49,694 bases of DNA, from NCBI GenBank assembly GCA_016927695.1, contig JAFGME010000030.1, positions 1 through 49,694 on the forward strand, read 5' to 3'. Origin of the DNA: Bacteroidales bacterium. GTDB lineage: Bacteria > Bacteroidota > Bacteroidia > Bacteroidales > JAFGHD01. Position numbers and translations under genes: made by a program. The notes under the pieces were generated by a model. It saw nothing but the letters and a program-made list of their open reading frames with translations, was not told where the DNA came from and did not search any database. Positions 8,552-17,025 of this stretch are shown here, piece after piece (within the stretch, counting starts at the first letter, position 1; each line of letters begins with the position of its first letter).

Positions 8552-9376
8552 ATGAAGAAAAACAGGATCAACCAAATCAGGTCGAAGCTTTATGAAATCA
8601 TTTTCGAGGCCGACACCCCAGCAGGAAAGGCATTTGATGTGGTTTTGCTTATCTTTATTACACTCAGTGTGGCTGCAGTGATGCTCGAAAGTGTACAGGG
8701 GTTCAATCAGAAATATCATGATGAACTGATCGCTGCCGAATGGGCATTCACCATCATTTTCTCCGTCGAATACGTACTCAGGGTTTTTTCCGCAAAAAAT
8801 GCCCGTCGTTATATCTTTAGTTTTTACGGCATCATCGACCTGCTCGCCATATTACCATCCTATCTGCGCCTTTTCCTTGCCGGTTCCCAATACCTGCTTA
8901 TCATCAGGATACTCCGTTTGCTCAGGATTTTCAGGGTGCTTAAACTCGGACGGTACATCCGGGCCTCCGGCATCCTGGCCTATGCGCTGAAGGAAAGCCG
9001 GCACAAAATCATTGTTTTTCTTGAAGTTGTGCTCGCCCTCGTAGTCATTATGGGTTCCATGATGTATATCATTGAAGGCCCTGATAACGGTTTTTCAAGC
9101 ATACCCAGGAGCATATACTGGGCTATTGTTACCCTGACCACTGTGGGGTACGGAGATATTGCACCCCAAACGGTGATCGGGCAGACTTTGGCATCTGTTG
9201 TCATGATCATCGGTTATGCCATCATCGCCGTGCCCACAGGTATCATCTCGGTGGAAATCGCCAAAGCAGAAAATTCAGGAGGCATCAAATGCAAACGGTG
9301 CCATAAAACCAACCACGACAATGATGCCGTGTTCTGTAAATATTGTGGAAGCAAACTTGAAAAAGAAACAGTTTAA
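8552..9376 (+). CDS. Kv-type ion channel with C-terminal zinc ribbon
   Basis: A 274-residue six-helix voltage-gated cation channel. Helices S1-S3 lie at about 28-110. The S4 segment has basic residues at R119, R122, R125, R128, K131 and R134 at three-residue spacing. The pore loop carries the potassium filter TTVGYGD at about 196-202, followed by S6 ending near 238. The cytoplasmic tail has two CxxC pairs, C247/C250 and C262/C265, which form a zinc-ribbon-like motif in place of the more common RCK/TrkA domain. It should pass K+ down its gradient when the membrane depolarises. ATG 8552 is preferred. ATG 8510 would overlap the previous gene by 14 bases. Confidence 0.9.
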   Translation: MKKNRINQIRSKLYEIIFEADTPAGKAFDVVLLIFITLSVAAVMLESVQGFNQKYHDELIAAEWAFTIIFSVEYVLRVFSAKNARRYIFSFYGIIDLLAILPSYLRLFLAGSQYLLIIRILRLLRIFRVLKLGRYIRASGILAYALKESRHKIIVFLEVVLALVVIMGSMMYIIEGPDNGFSSIPRSIYWAIVTLTTVGYGDIAPQTVIGQTLASVVMIIGYAIIAVPTGIISVEIAKAENSGGIKCKRCHKTNHDNDAVFCKYCGSKLEKETV

Positions 9377-9398
9377 ACTAAAATAATTACCTTTACGT

Positions 9399-9406
9399 TA
9401 CTTTTG
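9399..9406 (+). promoter_or_regulatory. -7 promoter box (TACTTTTG) of S41 protease gene
   Basis: A full match to TAnnTTTG just after the channel gene. It implies that transcription starts near 9413, which rules out the TTG at 9409 as the initiation codon of the protease. Confidence 0.5.
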
Positions 9407-9477
9407 TTTTGAAAGTCTTCAAAAACAAATATACTAACATTGCTTACAGTATGGCCGGAAAATTGAATCAATGCACC

Positions 9478-11064
9478 ATGAAAATGTTCCTGGGGTTTTC
9501 CCTTACACTGCTGATGCCGGTTCTCCTTTCCGGTCAGGCGGGTGATCCCAGGGAAACCATCCAGAAATACAACACAGCCCTCCAGATCATTAACTTTGCT
9601 TATGTTGAAAAGGTGAATGAATCCGAACTGGTGGAGAAAGCCATCATCGCCACCCTTAAAGAACTTGATCCCCACTCCCGCTACATTCCCCGGGAAGAAC
9701 TCCGTGATGCCAACGAACCCCTTGAAGGAAGCTATGAAGGCATCGGTGTGACCTATCAGCTTTTCAACGACACCATCCTGATCATTTCCCCTTATCCCGG
9801 AGGTCCTTCCGACCAGGCAGGCATTCGCCCGGGCGATAAGATCATCCGGATAGAAGATGAAAATGTCACAGGTAATAATGTTGACCATGATTTTGTTTTG
9901 CAAAGATTAAGAGGCAAAAAAGGTTCTAAAGTCAATTTGGGTATTGCCCGGCATGGCAAAAAGAACATCATGGAATTCCAGATCACCAGGGATGAGATAC
10001 CGATCAGGAGCCTGGATGCAGGTTATATGGTGAATGAAACCATTGGATACATCAAACTGAACCGGTTCTCCATGAGCACTCCTGGCGAATTTCACATGGC
10101 CATGTCACAACTGAAAAAAAACGGGATGCAAAGCCTCATCCTCGACCTCAGGGGAAATTCCGGCGGCTACCTCGATGTGGCCGTTGACCTGGCCGATATG
10201 TTTCTTGATGCAGGCAAACTGATCGTTTATACCGAAGGCGTTTCAAGCCCAAAGAAAAAATACAACTCCACCTTCTCGGGCTCCTTTGAAGAAGGGAAAC
10301 TTGTGGTGCTTATTGATGAAGGCTCCGCCTCCGCCAGCGAAATCGTTTCCGGGGCAATCCAGGACTGGGACAGGGGCCTCATCATCGGACGCAGGTCGTT
10401 TGGCAAAGGCCTTGTTCAAAGACCCTATTTCCTGCCCGACAGCTCGGTCATCCGTTTGACGATAGCCAGATATTACACCCCCTCCGGAAGATGCATACAG
10501 AAACCTTATGATGAAGGTTATGATGAATACAGCCAGGAGATTGAAAACAGGATTAAACATGGGGAACTTACCTGGGCCGACAGTATTCCCATGCCCGACT
10601 CCCTGAAATATTTCACCGCCCGCCAGAGAATCGTTTACGGAGGCGGAGGGATCATGCCCGATGTGTTTGTTCCATGGGACTCGCTGAAATTTTCAGACTA
10701 TTATACCGGACTCCTCGGGAAAGGAATCATCAACGATTTTATACTTCACCTTCTGGACAAACAAAGGTGCGATCTGGAAAAAAAGTACTCCACAAAAGAA
10801 CAGTTCATCAAAAAATTCAATCCCGATGAGGGATTGTTTGATTCATTTATGACCTACTCGGCAGAAAAAGGAGTCCCGCCCGGAGATAGCCTGACAGAAT
10901 ATGACACACTCATGGTTAAATATCAGCTCAAAGCCCATCTTGCCAGAAATTTATGGGACAATGATGCCTACATCAGGATAATGAATGAAACCGATGACGC
11001 ATTCCGGAAAGCGGTCATAATGATCGGCAATGAGGCATACCTTTCCCTGCTAACCGGAAACTGA
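9478..11064 (+). CDS. S41-family C-terminal processing protease (first copy)
   Basis: A 528-residue Prc/CtpA-type protease. A signal peptide (MKMFLGFSLTLLMPVLLSGQ) is followed by an N-terminal helical part with DPHSRYI, and a PDZ domain at about 84-170 with the ligand loop YEGIGV. The S41 core comes next. By the 25-residue spacing known from E. coli Prc, the catalytic pair is S285 (GSASASEI) and K310 (FGKGLVQ). The C-terminal helical extension of about 140 residues is longer than in CtpA. Such periplasmic proteases trim or degrade proteins from their C-termini. ATG 9451 is an alternative start. A paralogue sharing long motifs lies at 31538-33178. Confidence 0.92.
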   Translation: MKMFLGFSLTLLMPVLLSGQAGDPRETIQKYNTALQIINFAYVEKVNESELVEKAIIATLKELDPHSRYIPREELRDANEPLEGSYEGIGVTYQLFNDTILIISPYPGGPSDQAGIRPGDKIIRIEDENVTGNNVDHDFVLQRLRGKKGSKVNLGIARHGKKNIMEFQITRDEIPIRSLDAGYMVNETIGYIKLNRFSMSTPGEFHMAMSQLKKNGMQSLILDLRGNSGGYLDVAVDLADMFLDAGKLIVYTEGVSSPKKKYNSTFSGSFEEGKLVVLIDEGSASASEIVSGAIQDWDRGLIIGRRSFGKGLVQRPYFLPDSSVIRLTIARYYTPSGRCIQKPYDEGYDEYSQEIENRIKHGELTWADSIPMPDSLKYFTARQRIVYGGGGIMPDVFVPWDSLKFSDYYTGLLGKGIINDFILHLLDKQRCDLEKKYSTKEQFIKKFNPDEGLFDSFMTYSAEKGVPPGDSLTEYDTLMVKYQLKAHLARNLWDNDAYIRIMNETDDAFRKAVIMIGNEAYLSLLTGN

Positions 11065-11095
11065 TGAACTACATGATGAAATCAACACCTTACTT

Positions 11096-11611
11096 ATGAA
11101 AGAGATAAGCGCTCTTGAAGAACAGATTGGCAGATTAAACGCCAAAGATTTTGACCTGGAAGCCTGGAAACAGCATACATCTGCAGTGCTGGGCCGGATA
11201 TTTGGAGACAATAGCTTAAAAATCAAACAGATTCAGAAAATCGAGTACGATTACTCAAGCTGGTCGCTGCGCGACACTTCCGGCCGTTCGTCTAACCTCG
11301 AAAGATGCAAAAAGATGGGCAGGGAAATTCTGATGGCCGCCATTGAAGAATTAAAAACCTTCGGAATCCCTGACAATACATCGGCCAAAACATCAGCCAT
11401 ACCTCCGGAAGTGATCGGCCACGCCCTCGAAAACGAATTGAAGGTATCGCAGATCAGGGGGCTGATTGCTGTGATTGACTCAGACAAAAGCGCCGAAGAC
11501 AAAAAAGAAAGCCTGCTTACCCTGCTGAAAAAACTGGAGCCCGGCGCCTCCGAAGCGATCCTGGCCCACCTGCTGGCCCATCCCGGTATGACAGGGAAAC
11601 TGAAGATGTAA
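11096..11611 (+). CDS. Hypothetical protein, helical, cytoplasmic
   Basis: A 171-residue protein that I do not recognise. It has no signal peptide or membrane segment. It reads as mainly alpha-helical and charged, with an N-terminal half containing WKQHTSAVLGRIFGDNS and IEYDYSSW. A linker at about 95-105 is rich in Ser, Thr, Ala and Pro. The C-terminal helical bundle contains DSDKSAEDKKESLLTLLKKL. The layout resembles small prokaryotic proteins with a C-terminal helical effector-like domain, but that is only an impression. It begins 31 bases after the S41 protease and may share its transcript. It ends 24 bases from the convergent TonB-dependent receptor gene, with no obvious terminator. Confidence 0.75.
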   Translation: MKEISALEEQIGRLNAKDFDLEAWKQHTSAVLGRIFGDNSLKIKQIQKIEYDYSSWSLRDTSGRSSNLERCKKMGREILMAAIEELKTFGIPDNTSAKTSAIPPEVIGHALENELKVSQIRGLIAVIDSDKSAEDKKESLLTLLKKLEPGASEAILAHLLAHPGMTGKLKM

Positions 11612-11635
11612 ATAAAATAGTTTTTCTCCCCTTTC

Positions 11636-14050
11636 TCAAAATTCGATCCTGAACTGCGGGATGACCAGCATACCTAACTGGTAGTTGTAATCCACCTCCC
11701 CGGTTTTTGAATTGAACTTCTGGTTGTATATATTTTGATTGTTGAAAAGGTTCTGTACATCTATGGCCCATTCCATCGAAACCTTTTTGCTGCTTTGCCT
11801 GAGGGCTATCCTGAAATCGGTCCTGAAATAATCCTTGTATTTTTCGGAATAGGTAACTTCATCATCATAATTGGCAACATATTCGTTTCCTGCAGGGTCC
11901 CATTCCACCCTGACAGGAGTGTAACGCTGTCCTCCGGCATACATGGCTTTCACATCCACCTGCAAAACGTACTGCCTTAGCTTCTTCTTTTCCGGATCCC
12001 TGCCAAGCGCCCACTCTTTGCCGAACAATCCGTTTAACACATAATTGCCGTTGAAGGCAGTGTTTCTTGTGATTTCATCACTCCCCTGATATTCCGACTC
12101 ATACAGCGAAGCGGTGAAAAGGTAATACATACCCTTGCTGAGAAAACGTTCCAAAGTGAGTTCGATGCCTGAATTCCGGCCGGTTCCCTTGTTGGACAAT
12201 GTGTCGGGGGTCCACACATAAAAATTGGCGCCCTGGTTCAGCAGGGAATAACTGTTTTGTTCATTCCCGTCAACGCCCGCATTGGTGATATACTGGCAAT
12301 AGGCCTCTGCCTTCAGTCGCATATTCTGATTGAAATTTATGTCATATCCGGCAATAAAATGCCGGCTGCCTGCCATTTTCAACTCTTTGTTGGGTTTAAA
12401 ATAGGAACCGTCAGGAAGCCTTACCTGGTTGAAATAAATTGTTATCGGAAGAATCTGGCTGTGATGCCCGTAGCCAAAGCTCAGGGATTGCCTTTCGGCA
12501 AATGTCCATCTTACACCCAGCCGTGGTTCAAGGCTGCCTGTGTTGTTGAGGAAAAAATGCTGATAATGAAGTCCTGAGTTTAAAGTCAGGTCGTTGGTGA
12601 TTTTATATTGCCAGGCGGCATAAGGCTGCAGCATAAAAGCAGAACCGTCATACTCCGTAATACGGTCAAACCGGAGGGTTTTGTCATTGTAAACACTGTC
12701 ACTGATATCAAAAAAACGGCTGCTTGCCTGTATTCCGGCTTTCAGCAGATGGCGCGAGTTGATCTTTTTATTGATCTTATAAGAGGCGAAAAGCTTTTGC
12801 TCCGTGTGATTATTTCTGAAGTAAGGCAGTATTTCCCTGGTTTCCGGCGAGATAGAGTCAATGTCGGTAGCAAAATTATGATATGTTGCCGCCAAAGTAA
12901 ACCTGGAATAGGTGGTGGGATTGATAAAAAAGGTATGATTTAAGCCAATCACCGCAAGGTCGGACCCATTTACCAGGTCGTATCCCTCCCCTCCGTAAAA
13001 GTTGAGTTTCTCCCGGGTGGTATCCTTTTCACTGTCAAGAAAAGATACATCGCTTTTTCCGGCCAGCCCGAAAACAGAAAAACTCCCGGCTTTGGTTCGG
13101 GGAAGGTTCACTTTAAAGGAAATATCCTGGTATTTGGGCACTGCCGTGCCTGTGCCGAATTCGACGCCTAACTTCTCAAATACTTCGAGTGTTGAATACC
13201 TGTAATTGACAAGGTATGACGATCCGTCATTTATTGAAACGGGCCCCTCCGCCCCCAGTTCGAAACCGTTGAAACCGATCTGCCCCAGAAATTCATGTTT
13301 TTCGTCGTTGCCGTTTCTCATATTCAGGTCGAACACCCCTGAGATTGCATTTCCGTATTCGGCAGGGAAAGCCCCCGTGAAAAAATCCGAGTTGGCAAGC
13401 TGGTTATTGTTGAGGATACTGACGGGCCCTCCCGTGCTCTCCATGGCGCCGTAATGATTGGGGTTCGGAATGTCAACATCCTCAAGGCGCCATAGCAGCC
13501 CCGAAGGAGAATTCCCGCGGATGATGATGTCGTTTCTTGCATCGTCGGTGCCATACACGCCTGCATAATTGGAAGCCATTCGGGCCACATCGTTCCTCGA
13601 TCCGGCATACCGCTGCGATTCCTCCACGGTAAAACTTCTTGAACTCACTATGGCCATCTCATTCTCACTTAAAGTTTTATCCCTGGTAGCCGTGATCACA
13701 ACCTCTTTCCCCATCACGGCCATTTCCTCCATTTCGATGGTAAGAATCAACTCTTTGGCTGAGCTCAGGTTAAGGGATGTCATCACCACATCGTTAAAAC
13801 CTATATAAGTAACCCTTATGCCTGCCCTGCCCACCGGAACCCCGTCGAGCCGGAATTTCCCGTCGATATCAGTGGATGTGCCCACCACCGGATCTGAACC
13901 GGTGAGAACCACATTGGCTCCCGGAAGTGGCATCATGGTGGCCTTTTCATATACTGTTCCCCTGATGGTCTGAGTAAGTCTTTCCTGCGCCAGCGACTGT
14001 ACCCCGGCCAGCCCAATCATAATCAAAATGGAGATAATCATGCGTTTCAT
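11636..14050 (-). CDS. TonB-dependent receptor with carboxypeptidase-like domain
   Basis: An 804-residue outer-membrane receptor. The order is signal peptide (1-21), CarboxypepD_reg-like beta domain at about 27-110 (GTVYEKATMMPLPGANVVL, STDIDGKFRL, YIGF), and plug domain at about 125-260 (NIIIRGNSP-like segment DIIIRGNSPSG and FPAEYGNAISGVFDL). The beta-barrel follows and ends in the aromatic strand VIPQFRIEF. It is shorter than SusC proteins and has no SusD partner, so a general TonB-dependent receptor for an unknown ligand is more likely than a glycan-uptake pair. It stands alone. Its start lies about 24 bases from a near-consensus -7 box that forms half of the palindrome at 14063-14081. 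Confidence 0.92.
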   Translation of the reverse strand: MKRMIISILIMIGLAGVQSLAQERLTQTIRGTVYEKATMMPLPGANVVLTGSDPVVGTSTDIDGKFRLDGVPVGRAGIRVTYIGFNDVVMTSLNLSSAKELILTIEMEEMAVMGKEVVITATRDKTLSENEMAIVSSRSFTVEESQRYAGSRNDVARMASNYAGVYGTDDARNDIIIRGNSPSGLLWRLEDVDIPNPNHYGAMESTGGPVSILNNNQLANSDFFTGAFPAEYGNAISGVFDLNMRNGNDEKHEFLGQIGFNGFELGAEGPVSINDGSSYLVNYRYSTLEVFEKLGVEFGTGTAVPKYQDISFKVNLPRTKAGSFSVFGLAGKSDVSFLDSEKDTTREKLNFYGGEGYDLVNGSDLAVIGLNHTFFINPTTYSRFTLAATYHNFATDIDSISPETREILPYFRNNHTEQKLFASYKINKKINSRHLLKAGIQASSRFFDISDSVYNDKTLRFDRITEYDGSAFMLQPYAAWQYKITNDLTLNSGLHYQHFFLNNTGSLEPRLGVRWTFAERQSLSFGYGHHSQILPITIYFNQVRLPDGSYFKPNKELKMAGSRHFIAGYDINFNQNMRLKAEAYCQYITNAGVDGNEQNSYSLLNQGANFYVWTPDTLSNKGTGRNSGIELTLERFLSKGMYYLFTASLYESEYQGSDEITRNTAFNGNYVLNGLFGKEWALGRDPEKKKLRQYVLQVDVKAMYAGGQRYTPVRVEWDPAGNEYVANYDDEVTYSEKYKDYFRTDFRIALRQSSKKVSMEWAIDVQNLFNNQNIYNQKFNSKTGEVDYNYQLGMLVIPQFRIEF

Positions 14051-14062
14051 TGAATTTCACTT

Positions 14063-14081
14063 TAATTTTGCTGCAAAATTG
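14063..14081. promoter_or_regulatory. Palindromic promoter-like site upstream of TonB receptor
   Basis: The forward strand has a -7 box TAATTTTG at 14063-14070 and the reverse strand has the near-match CAATTTTG at 14081-14074. Together they form a perfect 8-bp inverted repeat, AATTTTGC and GCAAAATT, around one central base. The leftward copy is well placed to transcribe the receptor with a leader of about 17 nt. Confidence 0.4.
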
Positions 14082-14202
14082 AAAAAACTTCAGCCCATAC
14101 CGTTTCAATACATTGCTGAATTGTTATTGCAGTATGATGAACTGATGTTTTTCATTTCCGGGATGATGAAAACTGCAGAATAAAATTAAACATAAAAAAA
14201 CT

Positions 14203-14231
14203 TTGGTAAATGAAATAATTTACTAATTTTG
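14203..14231 (+). promoter_or_regulatory. rplU promoter (TTG and TAATTTTG)
   Basis: A TTG at 14203-14205 and a -7 box TAATTTTG at 14224-14231 are separated by 18 bases, matching both parts of the Bacteroidota housekeeping promoter. The start codon of rplU follows about 30 bases downstream. The remaining spacer towards 14082 shows nothing else I recognise. Confidence 0.65.
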
Positions 14232-14261
14232 CACTCCCTTTTTTCAAGAAAAAGATCTGAG

Positions 14262-14738
14262 ATGTACGCAATAGTAGAAATATCAGGACAGCAGTTCCGG
14301 GTTGAAAAAAACCAGGAAATATTTGTCCATCGTCAAAAAGGCGATCCGGGCTCCAATGTGGAATATAACCAGGTTTTGGTGCTCGAAAAGGAAGGCAATG
14401 TCACGGTAGGACGCCCATTGATCAGTGATGCGGTGGTTCAGGCAAAAATTGTCGGCCACCTGAGAGGAAACAAGGTGATTGTTTTCAAAAAGAAAAGAAG
14501 AAAAACCTATCAGGTACAGAATGGCCACAGGCAATACCTGAGCAAAATCCTCATTGAAGACATCCTGACCGAAGCTCCCCCAAAAGCTGAAAAAAAGGCA
14601 CAAAAGCCGGAAAAAGAAGCCAAAAAGGAAAAAGCAACAGAAGTTAAACCTGAAATTCCTGCAGCCGAAAGCCCTGTGAAACCGGCAGCAGAAAAAAAGG
14701 CCGATACTCCTGAAACAGGAGAAAAAGAAAATAATTGA
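14262..14738 (+). CDS. rplU: 50S ribosomal protein L21 with long C-terminal tail
   Basis: A 158-residue L21. The core fills residues 1-103 and carries family motifs MYAIVEISGQQFRV, the glycine-rich DPGS turn, and the C-terminal basic stretch KKKRRKTYQVQNGHRQ that contacts 23S rRNA. Standard L21 stops near residue 103. Here about 55 more residues follow, rich in Lys, Glu, Ala and Pro and expected to be disordered. It is the first gene of the usual L21-L27 pair, 33 bases before rpmA. ATG 14262 is chosen over an upstream in-frame codon at 14229 because that codon overlaps the promoter. Confidence 0.97.
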   Translation: MYAIVEISGQQFRVEKNQEIFVHRQKGDPGSNVEYNQVLVLEKEGNVTVGRPLISDAVVQAKIVGHLRGNKVIVFKKKRRKTYQVQNGHRQYLSKILIEDILTEAPPKAEKKAQKPEKEAKKEKATEVKPEIPAAESPVKPAAEKKADTPETGEKENN

Positions 14739-14771
14739 TTATCAGCTGTTCAACAATAAAATTCAAGTATT

Positions 14772-15047
14772 ATGGCTCACAAAAAAGGTGTTGGTAGCTC
14801 ACGCAACGGAAGGGAATCACACAGTCAAAGACTGGGCATCAAAATATTTGGCGGCCAGCTTGTTAAAGCAGGGGGCATCATTGTTCGCCAAAGAGGCACC
14901 AAACATTACCCTGATCTTAACGTTGGCATAGGCAAGGATCATACTTTGTATGCCCTGTCCGACGGAGTGGTTGAATTCAGAAGAAAAAAGGACAATAAAT
15001 CCCACGTTTCAGTGGTGCCTGCCACAGAAATGCACGAGAAAAATTAA
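14772..15047 (+). CDS. rpmA: 50S ribosomal protein L27
   Basis: A 91-residue L27 of normal length. It starts directly with [14 protein letters not shown], the conserved N-terminal arm that reaches the peptidyl-transferase centre, so no cleavable N-terminal extension of the Firmicutes kind is present. Other motifs are the [12 protein letters not shown] and [12 protein letters not shown] strands. It follows rplU on one transcript, which a clear intrinsic terminator ends 34 bases downstream. Confidence 0.98.
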   Translation: MAHKKGVGSSRNGRESHSQRLGIKIFGGQLVKAGGIIVRQRGTKHYPDLNVGIGKDHTLYALSDGVVEFRRKKDNKSHVSVVPATEMHEKN

Positions 15048-15080
15048 ACCAGCCGCAGGTTGTAAAATTTATTCATAAAG

Positions 15081-15106
15081 ATCCCGAACCATCGGGATTT
15101 TTTTTT
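15081..15106 (+). terminator. Intrinsic terminator of rplU-rpmA
   Basis: A 7-bp stem, ATCCCGA (15081-15087) pairing with TCGGGAT (15092-15098) across a four-base loop, runs straight into an unbroken T tract that ends at 15106. This is the clearest terminator in the window. It separates the ribosomal pair from serS. Confidence 0.85.
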
Positions 15107-15121
15107 CTCTTTACTTTACGA

Positions 15122-15129
15122 TAATTTTG
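15122..15129 (+). promoter_or_regulatory. -7 promoter box (TAATTTTG) of serS
   Basis: A full match to TAnnTTTG, 19 bases before the serS start codon and directly after the rpmA terminator. It gives a leader of only about a dozen bases. Confidence 0.55.
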
Positions 15130-15148
15130 CACAATTAAATCTTCCGTA

Positions 15149-16420
15149 ATGCTGCAATTAAATTTCATCAGGGAAAATAAAGAAGAAGTGGTCAGAAGGC
15201 TTGAATTGAAAAACTTCAAAGCTGATGACGCTGTCGAAAAACTTATCGGGATTGACAATGAGAGAAGAATCCTGCAAAAAAACCTCGACGAAAACTACGC
15301 TGAAGCCAACAGGTTGGCTAAAGAAATAGGGGATTTGTTCAAAAAAGGCTTAAAAAATGAAGCTGAAAACATCAGGGCGAGAACCCATGAACTAAAACAA
15401 CAGGCCAAAACATTAAACGAAAATCTGGATCTGGTAGAAAAAGAACTGCACAATATCCTCATTCTGCTGCCCAACCTTCCGCACCCCTCCGTACCTCCCG
15501 GAAAATCCTCAGAAGACAATGAAATTGTCCATCAGGAAGGAATCATACCCCCGGGGGGCAGCACGCCCAAACCGCACTGGGAACTTGCCTCCCGGTACGA
15601 CATTATCGACTTCGACCTGGGCAGTAAAGTTACCGGGGCAGGGTTCCCCTTCTATAAAGGAAAAGGGGCAAAACTTCAGAGAGCCCTCATCAGTTTCTTC
15701 CTCGACAAAGCCATAGAAACAGGATATGTCGAAGTGCAACCCCCTCTTCTCATCAACGAAGATTCCGGATATGGCACCGGTCAGATACCCGACAAAGACG
15801 GACAGATGTATTTTGTCGGACAGGATAACCTTTACCTTATTCCTACGGCAGAAGTCCCCGTTACCAACATGTACAGGGATACCATCCTCCGGCAGGAAGA
15901 TTTGCCGGTCAGAAACGTGGCCTACTCCGCCTGTTTCAGGAGAGAAGCCGGATCTTACGGTAAAGATGTAAGGGGTCTGAACAGACTGCACCAGTTCGAC
16001 AAGGTGGAGATCGTTCAGATTTGTCATCCCGACGTATCCTACCGGAAACTGGAAGAAATGCGTGAACATGTAGCAGGGTTGCTCAGGGAGCTCGGCCTGC
16101 CCTTCAGAATTGCCAGACTCTGCGGCGGTGATTTGAGTTTCACAAGCGCTATGACGTATGATTTTGAGGTGTATTCCGCTGCCCAGCAAAAATGGCTTGA
16201 AGTGAGTTCCGTTTCCAATTTTGAAAGTTTCCAGTCAAACAGGATGAAACTGAGATTCAAGGATGAATACGGAAAAACCAGACCCGCACATACACTCAAC
16301 GGCAGCGCATTGGCCCTGCCAAGAACCGTGGCGGCCCTTCTTGAAAACAATCAGACCGGAACGGAAATTATGATCCCTCCGGCTTTACATAAATATACCG
16401 GATTTGAAACTATTGATTAA
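15149..16420 (+). CDS. serS: Seryl-tRNA synthetase
   Basis: A 423-residue class II synthetase of standard length that charges tRNA-Ser. The N-terminal antiparallel coiled coil that binds the long variable arm of tRNA-Ser covers about residues 25-105. The catalytic domain follows, with motif 2 at about 250-275 (NVAYSACFRREAGSYGKD) and motif 3 near 385-405 (NGSALALPRTVAALLENNQ). Residues for serine recognition such as the TAEVP segment near 232 are present. It heads a rightward run of four genes ending with rsmA. Confidence 0.98.
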   Translation: MLQLNFIRENKEEVVRRLELKNFKADDAVEKLIGIDNERRILQKNLDENYAEANRLAKEIGDLFKKGLKNEAENIRARTHELKQQAKTLNENLDLVEKELHNILILLPNLPHPSVPPGKSSEDNEIVHQEGIIPPGGSTPKPHWELASRYDIIDFDLGSKVTGAGFPFYKGKGAKLQRALISFFLDKAIETGYVEVQPPLLINEDSGYGTGQIPDKDGQMYFVGQDNLYLIPTAEVPVTNMYRDTILRQEDLPVRNVAYSACFRREAGSYGKDVRGLNRLHQFDKVEIVQICHPDVSYRKLEEMREHVAGLLRELGLPFRIARLCGGDLSFTSAMTYDFEVYSAAQQKWLEVSSVSNFESFQSNRMKLRFKDEYGKTRPAHTLNGSALALPRTVAALLENNQTGTEIMIPPALHKYTGFETID

Positions 16421-16433
16421 TAAATTTATAGCT

Positions 16434-16967
16434 ATGATGAAACCTGTTCAAAGTTTTTTCACCTTCGCCATCATCATCCTTATCATTAACGGGTGTGGCA
16501 ATAAGAAAGAATCTGTTTACCTCAACACTCTTGACAGGCTGGAAGAAGAGCTTGCCGGCATAGAGAAAAGAATAGACAAAGTGGATACTTCCGCCATCTT
16601 AAAGATTGACAGGGATATCCTATTTATAATCAATCAGATGAATGATCTTAAGGAGGGTACAATCAGTGAAATCAGCAAGGAAGTTGCTGAATTTGTTTCC
16701 ATAAGAAGACCCATCCTTACTTTTTTCAGAGATTACAAAGCCAACCATGAATTTATTGAAAAATACCGGGATGAGTTTGACGTCATCCGCAAAAATTTTC
16801 AGAAGGGCAATATTGATGAAGCGCTGCTTGCCCAAAAGGTGGCAGAAAATGAAATAAAAGTGAACGAATTCTGCAACCTGATACGTAATAATCTTGACAA
16901 TGTCGAAGCGAAAACTGCTGTTTATGAAACGCTTGCGCCATTGATCCGGGAAAAGTTGAACCGGTGA
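16434..16967 (+). CDS. Putative lipoprotein with coiled-coil-like helices
   Basis: A 177-residue protein of unknown family. The N-terminal hydrophobic segment ends in the lipobox-like IINGC, so the mature protein is probably lipid-anchored at Cys. The rest is strongly helical and charged, with heptad-like stretches at about 35-70 (LDRLEEELAGIEKRIDKV) and 115-150. ATG 16434 follows the serS stop by 13 bases. An in-frame start at 16404 would overlap serS and spoil the signal. It probably shares the serS transcript and comes before the TPR protein. Function is unknown. Confidence 0.75.
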   Translation: MMKPVQSFFTFAIIILIINGCGNKKESVYLNTLDRLEEELAGIEKRIDKVDTSAILKIDRDILFIINQMNDLKEGTISEISKEVAEFVSIRRPILTFFRDYKANHEFIEKYRDEFDVIRKNFQKGNIDEALLAQKVAENEIKVNEFCNLIRNNLDNVEAKTAVYETLAPLIREKLNR

Positions 16968-17025
16968 TTTCCCATCCTGGCCGGATACTTAATTGCATCG
17001 TGATTCGTTTTTATTGAAAACTGAT

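Noticed and set aside
15509-16189. 226-codon reverse frame over serS
   Set aside because: It is antisense to intact seryl-tRNA synthetase motifs and shows no family features.
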